64,000 bases of DNA from contig CABXDN010000003.1 in NCBI GenBank assembly GCA_902511005.1, forward strand, positions 90,735-154,734, in the 5' to 3' direction. Source of the DNA: an uncultured Candidatus Poseidoniales archaeon (lineage in GTDB: Archaea; Thermoplasmatota; Poseidoniia; Poseidoniales; Thalassarchaeaceae). Shown piece by piece: positions 61,685 to 64,000 of this stretch (position 1 is its first letter; the number at the start of each line of letters is the position of its first letter). The translations under genes were made by a program, and so were the position numbers. The notes under the pieces were generated by a model. The model was not told the origin of the DNA. It did no database searches and saw only the letters and a program-made list of their open reading frames with translations.

Positions 61685-61769
61685 TTACCAAAGAAAAGAC
61701 CTTTGAATTTGTAATGAATCCTAACTTGATATTATCATCAGTCAAAGAATAATGTGTGGGCGTGATTAA

Positions 61770-64000
61770 ATGAATTATGACGTGCATCGAATAGAGTCGT
61801 ATTGGCAAAATCAATGGAAAGAAAAGAATGTATTCTCAGTTAAGTTAGATACATCTAAGCCAAAATTTTACTGCTTGGAAATGTTTCCTTATCCGTCTGG
61901 CAATATGCACATGGGACATGTTAGGAATTATTCAATTGGCGATGCTATGGCAAGATTTCAAAGATTAATGGGTAAAAATGTACTCTATCCTATGGGTTAT
62001 GATTCATTCGGAATGCCTGCAGAGAATGCTGCAAAAAAAGAGGGGGGCCATCCTCACGATGTCACTGAGAGAAATATCAAAATGATCCGAACCGATCAGG
62101 AAAGGATGGGTTATTCCTATGATTGGAATCGTACCTTTGCTACCTCCACTCCTGAATATTACCGTTGGAATCAAGAACTTTTTATTCGTTTTTACGAGGC
62201 AGGATTAGTAGAAAGAAGGGTCGCTCCAGTAAATTGGTGTAATGATTGTGACACCGTACTTGCAAATGAACAAGTCAAAAATAATCGGTGCTGGCGTTGT
62301 GGTTTAGAAGTTATTCAGAAAGATATGGCACAATGGTTTCTACGTATGACGAAATATGCTGATGAATTACTTGATGATTTAGATAATATTAATTTTCCTG
62401 AAAATGTCAAGGCAATGCAAAGAAACTGGATAGGTAGGTCCCAAGGAGCTCATATTGACTTCCCTGTTGTTGGTGGAGAATCAGTAATAGGTGTATTTAC
62501 TACTAGGCCTGATACAATCTTTGGTGTGACATTTGTGACATTATCTCCCGAGCACCCCCTTTGTGAGTCATTTGTTTCTGGAACAGAATACGAGGAAGGC
62601 TGGAAGAATCTCCGTGACGAATGCGCAAAAATGTCTGAATTTGAAAGAATTAATATGTTGAAAGAAAAGAAGGGTATACCTTTAGGGAGGTTTGCCATAA
62701 ATCCACTTAGCGGTGAACAAGTACCAATTTATGCAGGTAATTTCGTTGTTGCCAGTTATGGGACTGGAGCTGTAATGGCCGTGCCGGGGCATGATCAGAG
62801 AGACTATGATTTTGCTAAGAAGTATAATCTTCCGATTAAACCAGTACTTTCCCGAACTAATGATGAAAATGCAATTGAAGAGAATCCCGTATTTGATGGC
62901 CTAGGGTATATGACTAACTCTTCCCGAGAAGGTTTTGATGGACTATTTGGAAATGAAGCTAAGGAAGCTGTAATTGCAGTACTAGAATCTGAGAAGTCAG
63001 GCTATGGAACCGTTCAATATAGATTGAAAGACTGGCTTCTAAGTCGTCAGAGATTCTGGGGGACTCCAATCCCGATGCTTCATTGCGATGATTGTGGAGT
63101 TGTCCCAGTCCCATACCAAGAACTCCCTGTTAGACTACCATTAGATGTTAAATTTAGTTGGGATGAAAGTGGTAATCCCCTAGCATCTAATGAAAAATTC
63201 CTTATGGCTAATTGTCCACAATGTGGGAATCAGGCAAGACGTGAAACTGACACAATGGATACATTCTATGATTCGTCATGGTATTTCCTAAGATATGGGG
63301 ATTCTAACAATGAAGATAGTCCGTTTAATCGTGAGATTATTGACTATTGGATGGAAGGAGGTATAGATTTGTACATAGGAGGTATAGAACATGCAGTTAT
63401 GCATCTTCTTTATGCAAGGTTCTTTACTAAAGCAACAAGAGATCTTGGAATGAATACAACTGGAGAGCCATTTGGTCAATTAGTATGTCAAGGTATGCTA
63501 AACGCTCCCGCACCTTTTTGTATCGAATGTAATATAGAATATCATATAGATAACTTCGATGGGAATTGCCCATCTTGTAAATCTAATCTTACTACTAGAC
63601 AGGCGAAAATGAGCAAGTCACTAGGGAATACAGTAAGTCCTGGAATCATGGTCGATAAATATGGTGCAGATACCGTACGCCTATTCATTCTATTCGGAGC
63701 AAACCCCGAAGCAGGCATGGATTGGTCTGATAATGCTATAGTCTCAAATCATAGGCAAATGCAATCAATTATTGAGGCCTTTGAATCTTCTAATAAATTT
63801 ACTAATTCTCCGAATGAAATTGATGAATGGATATTAGCCAGAATGCGTTTTAATCATTCAAGATGGAAGATTGCGATGGAAAATGTCAGTCTACGAGAAG
63901 GTGTAATGATTAGCCACTTTGAAATGTTATCTGATTGGCAATGGTATCGAAGAAGAGGTGGTTCAGATGCTAGTACAGCAAAAATATTCTTTTCTAATTG
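61770..64000 (+). CDS. leuS: Leucyl-tRNA synthetase, bacterial type (3' end outside window)
   Basis: 744 residues from ATG 61770, still open at the window end. Class I motifs: 'FPYPSGNMHMGH' with HMGH at 47-50 and 'AKMSKSLGNT' with KMSKS at 613-617. A zinc site 'WCNDCDTVL' with 'CWRCG' follows the HIGH region; the editing domain has 'GVFTTRPDTIFGVTFV' and 'YGTGAVMAVPGHDQRDYDFA' (in part), and a second ribbon ('CIECNIEYH', 'CPSC') is inserted before KMSKS. The MFPYPSG form and domain order are those of bacterial LeuRS, unlike the archaeal type, pointing to ancient transfer. No second leuS can be checked here. Confidence 0.96.
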   Translation, partial: MNYDVHRIESYWQNQWKEKNVFSVKLDTSKPKFYCLEMFPYPSGNMHMGHVRNYSIGDAMARFQRLMGKNVLYPMGYDSFGMPAENAAKKEGGHPHDVTERNIKMIRTDQERMGYSYDWNRTFATSTPEYYRWNQELFIRFYEAGLVERRVAPVNWCNDCDTVLANEQVKNNRCWRCGLEVIQKDMAQWFLRMTKYADELLDDLDNINFPENVKAMQRNWIGRSQGAHIDFPVVGGESVIGVFTTRPDTIFGVTFVTLSPEHPLCESFVSGTEYEEGWKNLRDECAKMSEFERINMLKEKKGIPLGRFAINPLSGEQVPIYAGNFVVASYGTGAVMAVPGHDQRDYDFAKKYNLPIKPVLSRTNDENAIEENPVFDGLGYMTNSSREGFDGLFGNEAKEAVIAVLESEKSGYGTVQYRLKDWLLSRQRFWGTPIPMLHCDDCGVVPVPYQELPVRLPLDVKFSWDESGNPLASNEKFLMANCPQCGNQARRETDTMDTFYDSSWYFLRYGDSNNEDSPFNREIIDYWMEGGIDLYIGGIEHAVMHLLYARFFTKATRDLGMNTTGEPFGQLVCQGMLNAPAPFCIECNIEYHIDNFDGNCPSCKSNLTTRQAKMSKSLGNTVSPGIMVDKYGADTVRLFILFGANPEAGMDWSDNAIVSNHRQMQSIIEAFESSNKFTNSPNEIDEWILARMRFNHSRWKIAMENVSLREGVMISHFEMLSDWQWYRRRGGSDASTAKIFFSN

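Overview
The window is about 36% G+C by eye and reads as a chromosome segment of an archaeon, most likely an uncultured marine Thermoplasmatota (Poseidoniales / Marine Group II-III type). The archaeal core genes are DNA polymerase D large subunit, PriL primase subunit, an archaeal 4-phosphopantoate--beta-alanine ligase, MptE-like pterin pyrophosphokinase, a Pcc1-like KEOPS subunit, a DUF373 membrane protein, an HTH_10 regulator, a THEP1-type NTPase and type II methionine aminopeptidase. They are interleaved with bacterial-type genes: homodimeric PDH E1 (AceE), class II fumarase, GcvH, MetK, LeuRS, BolA, a monothiol glutaredoxin and an M32 peptidase. That mixture is known for planktonic marine euryarchaea. 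The lineage call is an inference from gene content, not from a marker tree.

Layout. 1-4.1 kb: TPR protein (cut by the window start), thioredoxin-like protein, methyltransferase, Lrp/AsnC regulator, unknown protein. 4.1-8 kb: enolase, then a minus-strand aminotransferase / SpeD / deoxyhypusine-synthase-like group and a tRNA-Cys. 8-11 kb: GNAT, membrane proteins, RNase HI, GcvH, NTPase. 11-13.8 kb: a two-gene unit with a DNA-methylase-like protein whose catalytic motif is altered. 13.8-20.7 kb: dehydrogenase, CoA and NAD biosynthesis, Pcc1, HflX, GST-like protein, MetK. 20.7-28.9 kb: ABC-F protein, a 1.7-kilo-residue Asp-rich surface protein, two small regulator-like genes. 28.9-38.8 kb: DUF373, PriL, MptE, PolD large subunit, PyrE, CsaA-like protein, zinc-ribbon membrane protein, cyclophilin. 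38.9-41.2 kb: a DNA-binding-domain/fumarase fusion and a 0.7-kb gene-free stretch that looks like a large structured RNA. 41.2-48.7 kb: beta-propeller, carboxypeptidase, VIT1-like transporter, S15 lipoprotein, STAND ATPase, thioredoxin. 48.8-57.2 kb: Rpe, BolA-Grx-EamA, Map, Sua5, RDD protein, UPF1-like helicase, a frameshifted zinc-ribbon gene, GNAT. 57.3-64 kb: AceE, DoxX, OsmC, metallo-hydrolase, and the first 744 codons of LeuRS.

Most of the window is housekeeping. The observations worth following up are: (i) a 43-bp inverted copy of helicase coding sequence sitting inside the neighbouring gene and breaking its frame; (ii) a purine-rich, nearly U-free putative structured RNA at 40.5-41.15 kb; (iii) a ribbon-helix-helix domain fused to fumarase, behind a short palindrome; (iv) a deoxyhypusine-synthase homologue lacking the catalytic lysine next to SpeD; (v) a tRNA-Cys with a double change at the universal 18-55 elbow pair; and (vi) a methylase with RPPW in place of NPPW plus a coiled-coil/winged-helix partner.
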